DNA from: a virus
Reading direction: 5' to 3' (one strand)
DNA length: 23,466 nucleotides
Virus record (IMG/VR): IMGVR_UViG_3300043395_001694
Span: 1 to 23,466 of that record
Positions within the stretch are counted from its first letter, which is position 1, and every line of letters begins with the position of its first letter. The translations under genes were made by a program, and so were the position numbers. The notes below the pieces were generated by a model. It saw only the letters and a program-made list of their open reading frames with translations, searched no databases and was not told the DNA's origin. Positions 14,601 through 21,840 of the stretch are shown piece after piece.

Positions 14601-17071
14601 CCTACTGCAACCTCAGTGAATATTGGTGAGAGATCCCTTCTAGAAATACCAACCCTAGAAGAATCATGTTTGGGAACTGCCGCGCTAGAACCTCCACCAT
14701 TATTAATTAGCGACACCTGAACATTTGCTCCACTTGTTGTTTTTGCCAGGGCAACCTCTTGAGACTTACTCGATAAAGCAGTTGCTTGTCTATCATCTCC
14801 AGCAGGTTGTGTAAGAGATCTACCTTTTTCTATGAACATATCTTTTAATCCAATATTAGCATTATTGGTTGTAGATATATCTTGATTACCAGGAAGGTAC
14901 GCTTTTGTTGTATCATATAATTTCCATCCATCTCGTTCACGTACAGCTTTGTATTTGTTTTCTGGACCAAATGAGAAGCTTCCTCCTAGAGGAACTCCAA
15001 AGTTATCACCAATCCCTTTCAACCAGTCTGGTCCAGTTGGTTTGTTTGGTGGTGGAGGTGGTGTTTGTGCATTTGCTTCTGCAAGATTTTGTTGATAAAT
15101 CTGCATAGACTGTTTTATAGTTCGTGAAGTTTGATTATATCTTGGTCCCAGACCAGACCATATATTATTTGCCTTAATCAATTGAGACTCTGTAATATTT
15201 TCTATATCAACTCCACCAGCTCTGGCTAGATGCAGTAAGATTGAATTTTGAGTCTTTGCATTGAAAATATCAGTACTCTTAAATGTTCCCCTGTCTAACA
15301 ATCCTTGTAATGTATCTGGCATTAACTGTGGTGCTCCAGTTGCTCTGGATCCAGATTTATATCCCATAGATCCACCACCAAATCTCTGTGGAAGATTGCC
15401 AGACAACATACTTTCCTTCACTTCACCAAGAGTCATTTGCGTTAGTTGAGGAATAACATTTCCACCATATACTTTAGTATAACCATCTTCTCCAGCAGTT
15501 CCTTCAACTTCTCTGACTGTAGCAATAAATGCTTTTTCTTTTGCGGTGTCTGCTTCTACAGAAGCAGCATCTAATTCCCCATTTCCTGGAGGACCGCCTG
15601 GTGGTGTATAATCTGGGTCAAAAATACCACCAGCACCTTTCAGCAAAGTGATTAGTGTTTCTCCAAACTTCTGCCAACCACCTCTGTTCTCATAGTATTC
15701 TTTAAGTCCTTCTGCTTGAACATCAGCAAACTTATTTTTATTCCTTTGAATAGCATCAAGTCGTGCCTTATTCATCATGTCAAATGTTTTCTTATTCCAT
15801 GGTGTAATCAACTCAGGATCCTTTCCTTCACCAACAACACCTAAGGTTGGTTTAGTAACCATACCACCCTTAGCAAATGGGATTGCTCCACCATCTCTCG
15901 CTGCGATGATACCATCAACACCCAACGATGCTGCTGTTCCTGCACCAGGAACCATGCTAGCAGCACCAGAGGTCAGTTCCAGACCAGCACCAATATAATC
16001 ACCCTTCATCGCTCTCTGAGCAGCAAACAGGGCACCTACACCAAGACCCAGCAGAGGTATCTTCTTAAGACCACTCTTCAAACCAGCTTTAGCAAATGCC
16101 TTTCCAGCACCTTTGGTTATAAATTTGGCAGCACCCTTACCACCCATGGAAATTGCTGCTCTCTTGGCTGCTCTACCAGCGCCACGTCTTGCAATTTTCT
16201 GTGCCAAGGCAGAGGCACCAAACATTTTACCAAAAAATCCACCTTCCGATCCACCTTTACCAATTTTCCCAAACTCTTTTACTGATGCGTTACCCGCGCC
16301 ACCATCTTGACCCTCAAGCAGCGCCTCTTCATCTAATGCCTGCTGTCTATCAATATTTTTTGCATCTAAATTCTTCTGCTCTTGGTCCAAACGAACCATA
16401 GTAGCAGTTTGTTTTTGTATAGATCCCAATAATGTATAGAGTGCCTTACTGAGACCATCAAACCCAGAGGTAACAACTTGACTCTGCTTATTAATGATCT
16501 CAATTAAACCTTCTGGAACTGATGTTGTATTTGTAAATTTCTCAGATAATCTTGTTAGTTGTATCTCTATCCCAGCAAGAGCAGATGCCATCGCTTCGTT
16601 GATGGCAGCACGACTAGATCTTGATGATTTTTTCTCACCCTCTTCCTTATTCTTTTCGGTCTTTGGTTTTCTACCAACCATAGAATCTTTTGCTTCTACT
16701 TCTGGTAAAGAATAATCAAATCCTTCTCGATATCTTCCTTGTCTAGATTTTGTGGCATCTCTACCACCAGGAACATCTTTATCGAAAAAACTTTCTACTC
16801 TTCCACGATTTCTAGCAATCTTATCGCCACCAAACTGACTACCTAATGCCTTTCTAAAGAAAGATCCTCTACCAAATCTCTGTGAGAATTCTTCTTGTGT
16901 TAGTCCTCCTTCTTGACCAACTTTTAATTTATTTCTTGCGTACTTTTTTTCTGTACCTGCCATGTTTTCGGCAGATTTTATCTTATCCCAAGAGAGCTTG
17001 GCAATCTGAGCAACAACATTTTTGTCGCCCCTAGTATCACTAAGACCAGCTGTTCCTGATGAAACTGCCAT
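14597..17071 (-). CDS. Tape-measure-like tail protein with muramidase-like domain
   Basis: The 824-residue protein starts ATG 17071, overlapping the stop of the -1-frame gp51-like ORF (TAATG). Residues 150-260 are helical. Residues 285-400 form a Gly/Ala-rich hydrophobic region (KKIPLLGLGVGALFA, GDYIGAGLELTSGAAS) closely matching its downstream neighbour. Residues 401-425 (GGMVTKPTLGVVGEGKDPELITP) resemble a tape-measure motif. Residues 510-660 look like a phage muramidase of the lambda-lysozyme/GH104 type: a Glu-containing REVEGT (E521/E523), Y--VYGG, then ATGAPQLMPDT near 577-587. Catalytic residues are suggested, not proven. The C-terminus (GANVQVSLINNGGG) resembles that of T4-like hub proteins. 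Together with the M23 protein it would supply wall hydrolysis in the tail. Confidence 0.7.
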   Translation of the reverse strand: MAVSSGTAGLSDTRGDKNVVAQIAKLSWDKIKSAENMAGTEKKYARNKLKVGQEGGLTQEEFSQRFGRGSFFRKALGSQFGGDKIARNRGRVESFFDKDVPGGRDATKSRQGRYREGFDYSLPEVEAKDSMVGRKPKTEKNKEEGEKKSSRSSRAAINEAMASALAGIEIQLTRLSEKFTNTTSVPEGLIEIINKQSQVVTSGFDGLSKALYTLLGSIQKQTATMVRLDQEQKNLDAKNIDRQQALDEEALLEGQDGGAGNASVKEFGKIGKGGSEGGFFGKMFGASALAQKIARRGAGRAAKRAAISMGGKGAAKFITKGAGKAFAKAGLKSGLKKIPLLGLGVGALFAAQRAMKGDYIGAGLELTSGAASMVPGAGTAASLGVDGIIAARDGGAIPFAKGGMVTKPTLGVVGEGKDPELITPWNKKTFDMMNKARLDAIQRNKNKFADVQAEGLKEYYENRGGWQKFGETLITLLKGAGGIFDPDYTPPGGPPGNGELDAASVEADTAKEKAFIATVREVEGTAGEDGYTKVYGGNVIPQLTQMTLGEVKESMLSGNLPQRFGGGSMGYKSGSRATGAPQLMPDTLQGLLDRGTFKSTDIFNAKTQNSILLHLARAGGVDIENITESQLIKANNIWSGLGPRYNQTSRTIKQSMQIYQQNLAEANAQTPPPPPNKPTGPDWLKGIGDNFGVPLGGSFSFGPENKYKAVRERDGWKLYDTTKAYLPGNQDISTTNNANIGLKDMFIEKGRSLTQPAGDDRQATALSSKSQEVALAKTTSGANVQVSLINNGGGSSAAVPKHDSSRVGISRRDLSPIFTEVAVG

Positions 17072-17256
17072 TACTTCTTCTGCTTCTCTTGCTCTTGTTT
17101 GAGGTTATCGAGATATTGCAATAGCAGAGAAACATATACCTGCCTCTCCCATGGATATAGATTTTCAATCTCTGTCAAGCTATATTTATGGTGCTGGATC
17201 AAAGCAAAGTTAGTTTTATAATACCCTTCCAGAGTATTGTGGAAGAGTGCTACCCG
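17071..17256 (-). CDS. gp51-like tail-assembly extension in the -1 frame of gp26 (no start codon)
   Basis: The -1 frame after gp26 encodes 61 residues (RVALFHNTLEGYYKTNFAL... ending LKQEQEKQKK) and stops with TAA overlapping the tape-measure ATG. The -1 frame is open only from 17286 and contains no ATG, GTG or TTG before the segment, so independent initiation looks unlikely. Its core (LTEIENLYPWERQVYVSLLLQYL) is the kind of pattern seen in tail-assembly chaperone extensions and T4 gp51-type proteins. A slippery site T-TTT-TTC at 17256-17262 would join it to gp26 residue 237, giving a 298-residue fusion. It is a strong candidate for a programmed frameshift product. Confidence 0.75.
   Translation of the reverse strand, partial: RVALFHNTLEGYYKTNFALIQHHKYSLTEIENLYPWERQVYVSLLLQYLDNLKQEQEKQKK
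17183..17190 (-). promoter_or_regulatory. Possible internal late promoter (CATAAATA)
   Basis: The minus strand reads CCATAAATATAG, identical over 12 bases to the sequence upstream of gp54 (18884-18891), 112 bases before the first tape-measure ATG. It lies inside the gp51-like coding frame, so selection for codons cannot be excluded. Confidence 0.3.
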
Positions 17257-17262
17257 AAAAAA
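17224..17262 (-). promoter_or_regulatory. -1 programmed ribosomal frameshift signal
   Basis: Minus strand: slippery heptamer T TTT TTC (17262-17256) in gp26 frame, then GGG and the TAG stop (17252-17250). An 8-base spacer (17255-17248) leads to an 8-bp stem with one T-G pair (17247-17240 with 17231-17224) and an 8-base loop. The stem begins where stimulatory hairpins are normally placed. After a -1 slip the next codons are CGG GTA GCA, exactly the gp51-like frame. Confidence 0.72.
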
Positions 17263-17966
17263 CTTTGAAGACCCTCGATTGTGTATTCAGACTTCTCGCC
17301 AGTCTTTGGATTCACTACACTAAATGTATGCTGAAGTTTTGGTGCTGTATCAAAGAACTTCTGTACCTTTTCGAACTGTTCGTTGGTAAATTTCTCAACA
17401 AACTCAATCTTTTCTTTTCTTGTCGTCGTTGATTCGTCATAAACAGAATCTTCGTCAAACATTTGATCGATACTATCAGCAAGAATCTCAAATACATCAT
17501 CTGTTGTAACTTCTTTCTCTACAATAGATCCTTCAACAAATCTATTGAAACCAGGATACTTCATGATAATACCAACATTATCATCTAGCATAATTTTATT
17601 GGTATGTCCTTCTGGCTTGACAACTTTTACATCATGTAGATTAATTTGTGTCGTAACTCTTGTCTCACCATCATCTAGACATGTTACCTGCATCTCAATC
17701 ATTTCACCAACAGATGCTGCGCGAATTTTGAGAAAGATATATTCTAAATCAAAAGTGGCAAGATCATCAATTTTTACACCACGAGTTTGAATACATGCAG
17801 TAAGAAGATCACGTACAGCATTCTGAATAGTTTCTGAATCATCACTCTGTAGTGCTAAGAGTAATACCTTTTCTTCCTTAACTACAAACGGACGATACTT
17901 GATCTTCTTTCCAGTAGAAGGTACTTCAAGTTCATACGTTGGATGTTCTAACTTTGGCAAAGCCAT
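17250..17966 (-). CDS. 26: gp26 baseplate hub/tail-assembly protein
   Basis: The 238-residue protein starts ATG 17966 (MALPKLEHPTYELEVPSTGKK...) with GAGG about 8 bases upstream. It matches the T4 gp26 family (T4_baseplate, about 208 residues in T4): an N-terminal PTYELEVPSTGKKI-YRPF-VKEEK segment, ALQSDD--TIQNAVRDLL-ACI, a TFDLEYIFLKIRAASVGE motif near residue 90, and a C-terminal helix-rich EKFTNEQFEKVQKFF region. The gene ends at a slippery site, so a minor fraction of ribosomes may make a longer gp26-gp51 fusion. The gene directly precedes the tape-measure genes, as G/GT chaperones do in lambda. A late promoter and a repeat element sit upstream. Confidence 0.85.
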   Translation of the reverse strand: MALPKLEHPTYELEVPSTGKKIKYRPFVVKEEKVLLLALQSDDSETIQNAVRDLLTACIQTRGVKIDDLATFDLEYIFLKIRAASVGEMIEMQVTCLDDGETRVTTQINLHDVKVVKPEGHTNKIMLDDNVGIIMKYPGFNRFVEGSIVEKEVTTDDVFEILADSIDQMFDEDSVYDESTTTRKEKIEFVEKFTNEQFEKVQKFFDTAPKLQHTFSVVNPKTGEKSEYTIEGLQSFFG

Positions 17967-17991
17967 GATAATAACCTCGGATCAGTATAAT

Positions 17992-17998
17992 TATTTAG
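17992..17998 (-). promoter_or_regulatory. Late-type promoter (CTAAATA) for gp26
   Basis: The minus strand reads CACTAAATA 25 bases upstream of the gp26 ATG, directly abutting repeat element copy B. Spacing and context mirror the motif at 5964-5971, which supports a real late promoter for the hub/tape-measure operon. Confidence 0.6.
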
Positions 17999-18038
17999 TG
18001 CGACTTTTTTAAGCGATTTTTTGGCGGAAAATTTTTTC
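17999..18038 (-). repeat. 40-base AT-rich repeat element, copy B
   Basis: The plus strand has TGCGACTTTT, seven variable bases, ATTTTTTGGCGG, then A4-T6-C. It lies between the end of gp54 and the late promoter of gp26, the same layout as copy A (5971-6010). The rest of the 102-base gap to gp54 shows nothing else. Confidence 0.65.
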
Positions 18039-18068
18039 CAGATCTTTGTTAAACAAGATCTGAATTTG

Positions 18069-18857
18069 CTATGTCGATGCAGCATCAAGTTCTGCTTGAG
18101 TAGCAGCGGATGATTGTGTACCAACACCAGATCCTTGCCCCTCTGATCTTCTTACAGATGCAGATGGTTCGTTCTTTGTGTTAATAAAGTATGTATGATG
18201 ACGTGCATAGTAGAACGATGCTGTTACCTTTGTAATTTGTGATGCTCCGTACTGAAGTGGTACGGCATCAATTGCATATGGATATGCTTGTTCAATATAG
18301 TATGCAATAGGTGGTCTTCCATTAGCAGCATTAGGAGAAATCTCTGTTTTAGTAATCAAAATATCAAGCATATATTCATCTGGATATCTTACTCTAACAG
18401 ATCTATTCTTCCCAATATCTCCCTGTGGAATTTTTCCTTTCATCTTTGTCAGTTCATACCTTTCATTTCCAAGTTTAACTGGAGTTACTCCAAAGATAAA
18501 ATCATTCCATGTCGTTAAAAATTTGAGGGGTGTCATGTCAGCATCGCACATCCATCCTAATTGAAAATCACTATACACTCGTGTGTGAGCATAATTTACA
18601 GCACCAGAACCAAGATATCTACCATTTATTGTTCCAGTAGCAGTACTTACATTGGGAAGTTGTGCCTCATCACAAAGTAATCTAATAATTTGCTCATCTT
18701 TCTGTCCTTTCATGGTGTATGCAGAAAGAAGATTTTTTATTCCATCTCCAGATGCAGCGGGAAATCTAAACTCTATATCCCAGTTGTTACTGAAGGACAT
18801 ACCTCCAGCACCAGCTATGGTCTGTAAAAATATGTCAATACTTCTTGCTGCTGCCAC
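18069..18857 (-). CDS. 54: gp54-like tail-tube initiator (gp19 tail-tube family)
   Basis: The 262-residue protein starts with GTG 18857; AGG 8 bases upstream supports it. The N-terminal region (SIDIFLQTIAGAGGMSFSNNWDIEFRFP) and the central DFQLGWMCDADMTPLKFLTTWND segment match the T4 gp19/gp54 tail-tube fold. T4 gp54 has 320 residues and gp19 163. I call it gp54 because it neighbours gp26, gp48 and gp53 rather than the sheath gene gp18, but a gp19 role is not ruled out. It would cap the hub and start tube polymerisation. The C-terminal 35 residues are low-complexity Ser/Gln/Gly/Ala. Divergent from gp4. Confidence 0.7.
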   Translation of the reverse strand: MAAARSIDIFLQTIAGAGGMSFSNNWDIEFRFPAASGDGIKNLLSAYTMKGQKDEQIIRLLCDEAQLPNVSTATGTINGRYLGSGAVNYAHTRVYSDFQLGWMCDADMTPLKFLTTWNDFIFGVTPVKLGNERYELTKMKGKIPQGDIGKNRSVRVRYPDEYMLDILITKTEISPNAANGRPPIAYYIEQAYPYAIDAVPLQYGASQITKVTASFYYARHHTYFINTKNEPSASVRRSEGQGSGVGTQSSAATQAELDAAST

Positions 18858-18858
18858 A

Positions 18859-18865
18859 CTAAATA
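18859..18865 (+). promoter_or_regulatory. Late-type promoter (CTAAATA) for the gp4-gp53 operon
   Basis: The plus strand reads ACTAAATA 23 bases upstream of the gp4 ATG, starting two bases beyond the gp54 GTG start. It faces the opposing motif at 18884-18891. Confidence 0.55.
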
Positions 18866-18883
18866 CCTATGTTGGTACAACTA

Positions 18884-18891
18884 TATTTATG
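18884..18891 (-). promoter_or_regulatory. Late-type promoter (CATAAATA) for gp54
   Basis: The minus strand reads CATAAATA, matching the late pattern NATAAATA, 26 bases before the gp54 GTG and overlapping the ATG of gp4 on the other strand. Confidence 0.6.
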
Positions 18892-19320
18892 GCATACTCT
18901 GGGTTATACAAACCTGTAAATCCTAGTAAGTATCGTGGCAACCCAACTCGTGTTATCTATAGGTCGCTATGGGAACGAAAGTTCATGGTGTTCTGTGATA
19001 ACAACCCCTCAATAATAGAGTGGGGGAGCGAAGAGGTAATCATTCCTTATCGTGCTCCCGATGGAAAAGTGAGACGATACTATCCAGATTTCTACATCAA
19101 GGTTCGTGAAAAGGATGGGAAAATATCCAAGTATATTATTGAGATCAAACCCAAAAGACAAACTCAACCCCCGAATGAAAAAAATAAACGTACTACTGCC
19201 TATCGTGATGCAGTTTTAACATTCGCAAAGAACCAAGCTAAATGGTCCGCTGCTCGTGAGTATTGTGAAGATAGACAGATGAACTTCTTGATACTCACCG
19301 AAGACCATTTAGGAGTATAA
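18889..19320 (+). CDS. 4: gp4 head-completion protein with PD-(D/E)XK nuclease-type core
   Basis: I chose ATG 18889 (MAYSGLYKPVNPSKY..., 143 residues), close to T4 gp4 (150 residues). The frame stays open upstream, but that part overlaps gp54 on the opposite strand. The protein has the layout of a PD-(D/E)XK nuclease: helix with SLWERKF, strand with EWGSEEV, YPDFYI (P66-D67), then IIEIKPK (E85-I86-K87). Catalytic residues D67, E85 and K87 are present. In T4 gp4 completes filled heads so tails can attach. No strong ribosome site is visible. It heads a plus-strand operon gp4, gp2-like, gp48, gp53 that resembles the T4 2-4-53 cluster. Confidence 0.8.
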   Translation: MAYSGLYKPVNPSKYRGNPTRVIYRSLWERKFMVFCDNNPSIIEWGSEEVIIPYRAPDGKVRRYYPDFYIKVREKDGKISKYIIEIKPKRQTQPPNEKNKRTTAYRDAVLTFAKNQAKWSAAREYCEDRQMNFLILTEDHLGV

Positions 19321-19322
19321 CC

Positions 19323-20012
19323 ATGCCAGAAGGTTTCGCAGACATACAAAGAAATTCAGTTAATAAAAGTCCAGGATATAAAACTCTGTTCGAACGTATA
19401 ACAGCAAAGACTGGAGGAAAAAAACAATCTCTATCTTGGTATCGCTCCGCTGTAAAAAGCGAAGCAAGTAAGTATAGAAAAGATCCATCAAGATTCTCTA
19501 GAGATGAAAAGAGAGACAACGTAGGAAAGACAGAAGAAAAAGATGAAAATGCTCTACGACATTATGTAAAAGCAGGGCATCTTTATATGTTTGAATACAA
19601 AGCAAAGATGAAATGGTTGCCATACTATGATATGAATCCTCTAGTCTATGTGCTAAAGACTTCTGGTAATGATCATTTCTATGGTGCAAATCTACACTAC
19701 CTTTCTCCAAAGAAAAGAATACTTGTAGTGCAAAAGTTGATGAAAGGAATGATTGATATACCTAAGGTATGCATCCATAAATATATAAACGCACATGTTG
19801 AAGGAATGTTCTTGGACTTAGCTTCAGTTGAATGGGATACCGCAATCCTGTTACCAGTAGAAGAGTTTGTAAAAGACGTTCAAGGTCATAAGTTTCCATA
19901 CGATCATGAATTAGTTTGGGCGGAAACAAATGAAAAATTCTATGACAAAGTTAAAGCTCGTAGAATTATTAAAGGTTATGGTAAATCATCCGATATAACG
20001 ATGGCAAAATAA
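19323..20012 (+). CDS. Probable gp2-like DNA end protector
   Basis: The 229-residue protein starts ATG 19323, two bases after gp4. The N-terminal ~80 residues are basic and probably disordered or helical (KKQSLSWYRSAVKSEASKYRKDP). The core has GHLYMFEYKAKMKWLPYYD-NPLVYVL near residues 87-112, followed by FYGANLHYLSPKKR; I associate this pattern with proteins annotated as DNA end protector in T4-like phages. In T4 gp2 binds the ends of packaged DNA and protects them from RecBCD; gene 2 adjoins gene 4, as here. C-terminal ~50 residues are basic. Homology is from pattern memory, so a profile search is needed. Confidence 0.55.
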   Translation: MPEGFADIQRNSVNKSPGYKTLFERITAKTGGKKQSLSWYRSAVKSEASKYRKDPSRFSRDEKRDNVGKTEEKDENALRHYVKAGHLYMFEYKAKMKWLPYYDMNPLVYVLKTSGNDHFYGANLHYLSPKKRILVVQKLMKGMIDIPKVCIHKYINAHVEGMFLDLASVEWDTAILLPVEEFVKDVQGHKFPYDHELVWAETNEKFYDKVKARRIIKGYGKSSDITMAK

Positions 20013-21158
20013 ATGGCAGCAAGACTGACACCAGAGCAAATACAAAGAGCATGGACGGATCGAGACTATTTTAATAGTTTGACTCCACAACAACAAGCGC
20101 AAGCAACTCGGGAACGTGGTAGTACTACTCCTCAAGGTATTGCTGATGCTCAGAATGCTGCTGGTGTAACGCCAGCTATACCGCCAACAGGAGCTGCTGC
20201 ACCAAAACCAGATGGAACTCCTGCTACACCAACTACAACAGAACCATTATCAACAAGTTTAAGATATCCAAAAGATATTGGAGTTGGTGGTAGTGATTAT
20301 ATGATCTTTGACTTTTATGATTATGTGCCACCGTTTAAAAACAAAAATGCAAATATAACTTTACGTGCTTATAGTGCTAGTTCTACTACAGAGTTAAAAG
20401 AAAGAGCATCTGGTTATAATCAAATCATTTTATACATGCCAGAAGGGGTGAGTGTTTCGTATAAAGCAAACTGGGATGGCAAAAAATTTGGAAATATTGC
20501 TGCTGGAATTCTTGCTGGTGCTGGAAATATAACAACTGGAGATATTGGAGCAGCATTTAATAATTTTGGTACGACAGGAGGAGATGCTGCTAAACGACTC
20601 CCTGCCCAAGTAGGCGCAGCTACAATTAGTGCAATTATTGGAGGTATAACTGGTGATAGTGTTGTTGCAAACGATATTTTTTCATCTGTTGGTGGTCAAA
20701 TATTAAATCCAAATGCAGAATTAATATTTGGCGGTCATGATCTAAGAACCTTTACATTTACATATAAATTAGTTCCATACAATTCAACAGAAGCAGGAAT
20801 AATCTTTGGAAAGGGTGGAATAATAGAAACTTTTAAAAGAGCAATGCTACCATCTTTTGCTGGTGATATCGCTAGCGGCAAATCTGGAGCATTTACAGCA
20901 GCAGAGAAAGCGAAAGATCAAAGCATTGGTTTCATCAAAAATCCAAAATTAATTCAACCATTCTTTATGTGTGGTAATGGACCACATCCATTTTTACCAA
21001 AATTGAAAGCATGTACGATTACGGATTTTGATGTTAATTACACAGCAGACGGAGTTTATGCGGCACATGTAAATGGTTACCCAGCAGCCGCAGAAATTAG
21101 TATCAGCCTTACAGAAACAAAACTAATTTACTCAGAAGATATTGGAGTAGGATACTGA
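20013..21158 (+). CDS. 48: gp48 baseplate tail-tube cap protein
   Basis: The 381-residue protein starts ATG 20013 directly after the previous stop. Residues 1-85 are low-complexity, Pro/Ala/Thr-rich (APKPDGTPATPTTTEP). A tube-type fold follows (LRYPKDIGVGGSDYMIFDFYDY near 90), then a Gly/Ala-rich insert (residues 150-225), and the conserved NPNAELIFGGHDLRTFTFTYK segment near 235 followed by KLVPYNSTEAG, typical of the gp48 family. The C-terminus has ACTITDFDVNYTADGVYAAH and a final strand TETKLIYSED. T4 gp48 has 364 residues. It caps the hub and seeds the tail tube together with gp54. Confidence 0.8.
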   Translation: MAARLTPEQIQRAWTDRDYFNSLTPQQQAQATRERGSTTPQGIADAQNAAGVTPAIPPTGAAAPKPDGTPATPTTTEPLSTSLRYPKDIGVGGSDYMIFDFYDYVPPFKNKNANITLRAYSASSTTELKERASGYNQIILYMPEGVSVSYKANWDGKKFGNIAAGILAGAGNITTGDIGAAFNNFGTTGGDAAKRLPAQVGAATISAIIGGITGDSVVANDIFSSVGGQILNPNAELIFGGHDLRTFTFTYKLVPYNSTEAGIIFGKGGIIETFKRAMLPSFAGDIASGKSGAFTAAEKAKDQSIGFIKNPKLIQPFFMCGNGPHPFLPKLKACTITDFDVNYTADGVYAAHVNGYPAAAEISISLTETKLIYSEDIGVGY

Positions 21159-21159
21159 C

Positions 21160-21840
21160 ATGTACTTTTCTCTAGTTCCAAACATCGAATACGATGAAAA
21201 ACCAATCAGTTATCCTTTCTCGGAATCTGATTATGTTGTAGCAAAAAATTTCTTTAGAAGATATCAAGTCAATCAAGATGTATTTTCTTATGCTGTCTTC
21301 TTCAATAAGTATTCAATCGAAGATGGGGAGAGACCATATACTATAGCACAAAGAGCATATGGAGATCCATTCTATGATTGGGTGGTATTAATTACAAACA
21401 ATATCATCAACCCATTACATGACTGGCCACTTACTAACTACGAGTTGCAGAAAACTGTAGAAAGTGAGTACGATGATCCGTATGGAACTATTCATCATTA
21501 TGAAACGGTAGAAGTTCCAGCTGGATATACAGTAACAACAGACTTTGGTGAAACAGAACCAGTCATAGCACTTCAAGGTGGTCTTGTTGTGGATCAAACA
21601 TTCTACAACAGTACATTCAAGTATTGGAATGGTAGTACATATACAACAAAAAGCGGTAATGTAGTTTCCAAACCTGTTACAGTTATGGATTACTACACTA
21701 CCGAAAATGAAAAGAAGAGAGAGATCTATCTACTTAAAGCAAGATACTTCCAATCTTTTGTTGATGAATTCCGTAATAAGAATTTGTATAAGTCATCGGG
21801 AGATTATATCTCCCAACAACTTAAGAGGGTAGGAGTTTAG
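21160..21840 (+). CDS. 53: gp53 baseplate wedge protein
   Basis: The 226-residue protein starts ATG 21160, one base after gp48 stops. The N-terminus (MYFSLVPNIEYDEKP) and the segment YTIAQRAYGDPFYDWVVLITNNIINP---WPL are the gp53 family signature, a LysM-like arrangement. Residues 105-175 hold a beta-rich insert, and the end (EIYLLKARYFQSFVDEFR) matches family C-termini. T4 gp53 has 196 residues. It joins baseplate wedges around the hub. The gene ends convergently with gp32, sharing four bases of stop codons, with no terminator between them. Confidence 0.85.
   Translation: MYFSLVPNIEYDEKPISYPFSESDYVVAKNFFRRYQVNQDVFSYAVFFNKYSIEDGERPYTIAQRAYGDPFYDWVVLITNNIINPLHDWPLTNYELQKTVESEYDDPYGTIHHYETVEVPAGYTVTTDFGETEPVIALQGGLVVDQTFYNSTFKYWNGSTYTTKSGNVVSKPVTVMDYYTTENEKKREIYLLKARYFQSFVDEFRNKNLYKSSGDYISQQLKRVGV

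Noticed and set aside
18652-18888. N-terminal extension of gp4 by 79 codons
   Set aside because: The frame is open, but this part overlaps gp54 on the other strand; length and sequence of gp4 match the T4 protein from ATG 18889.
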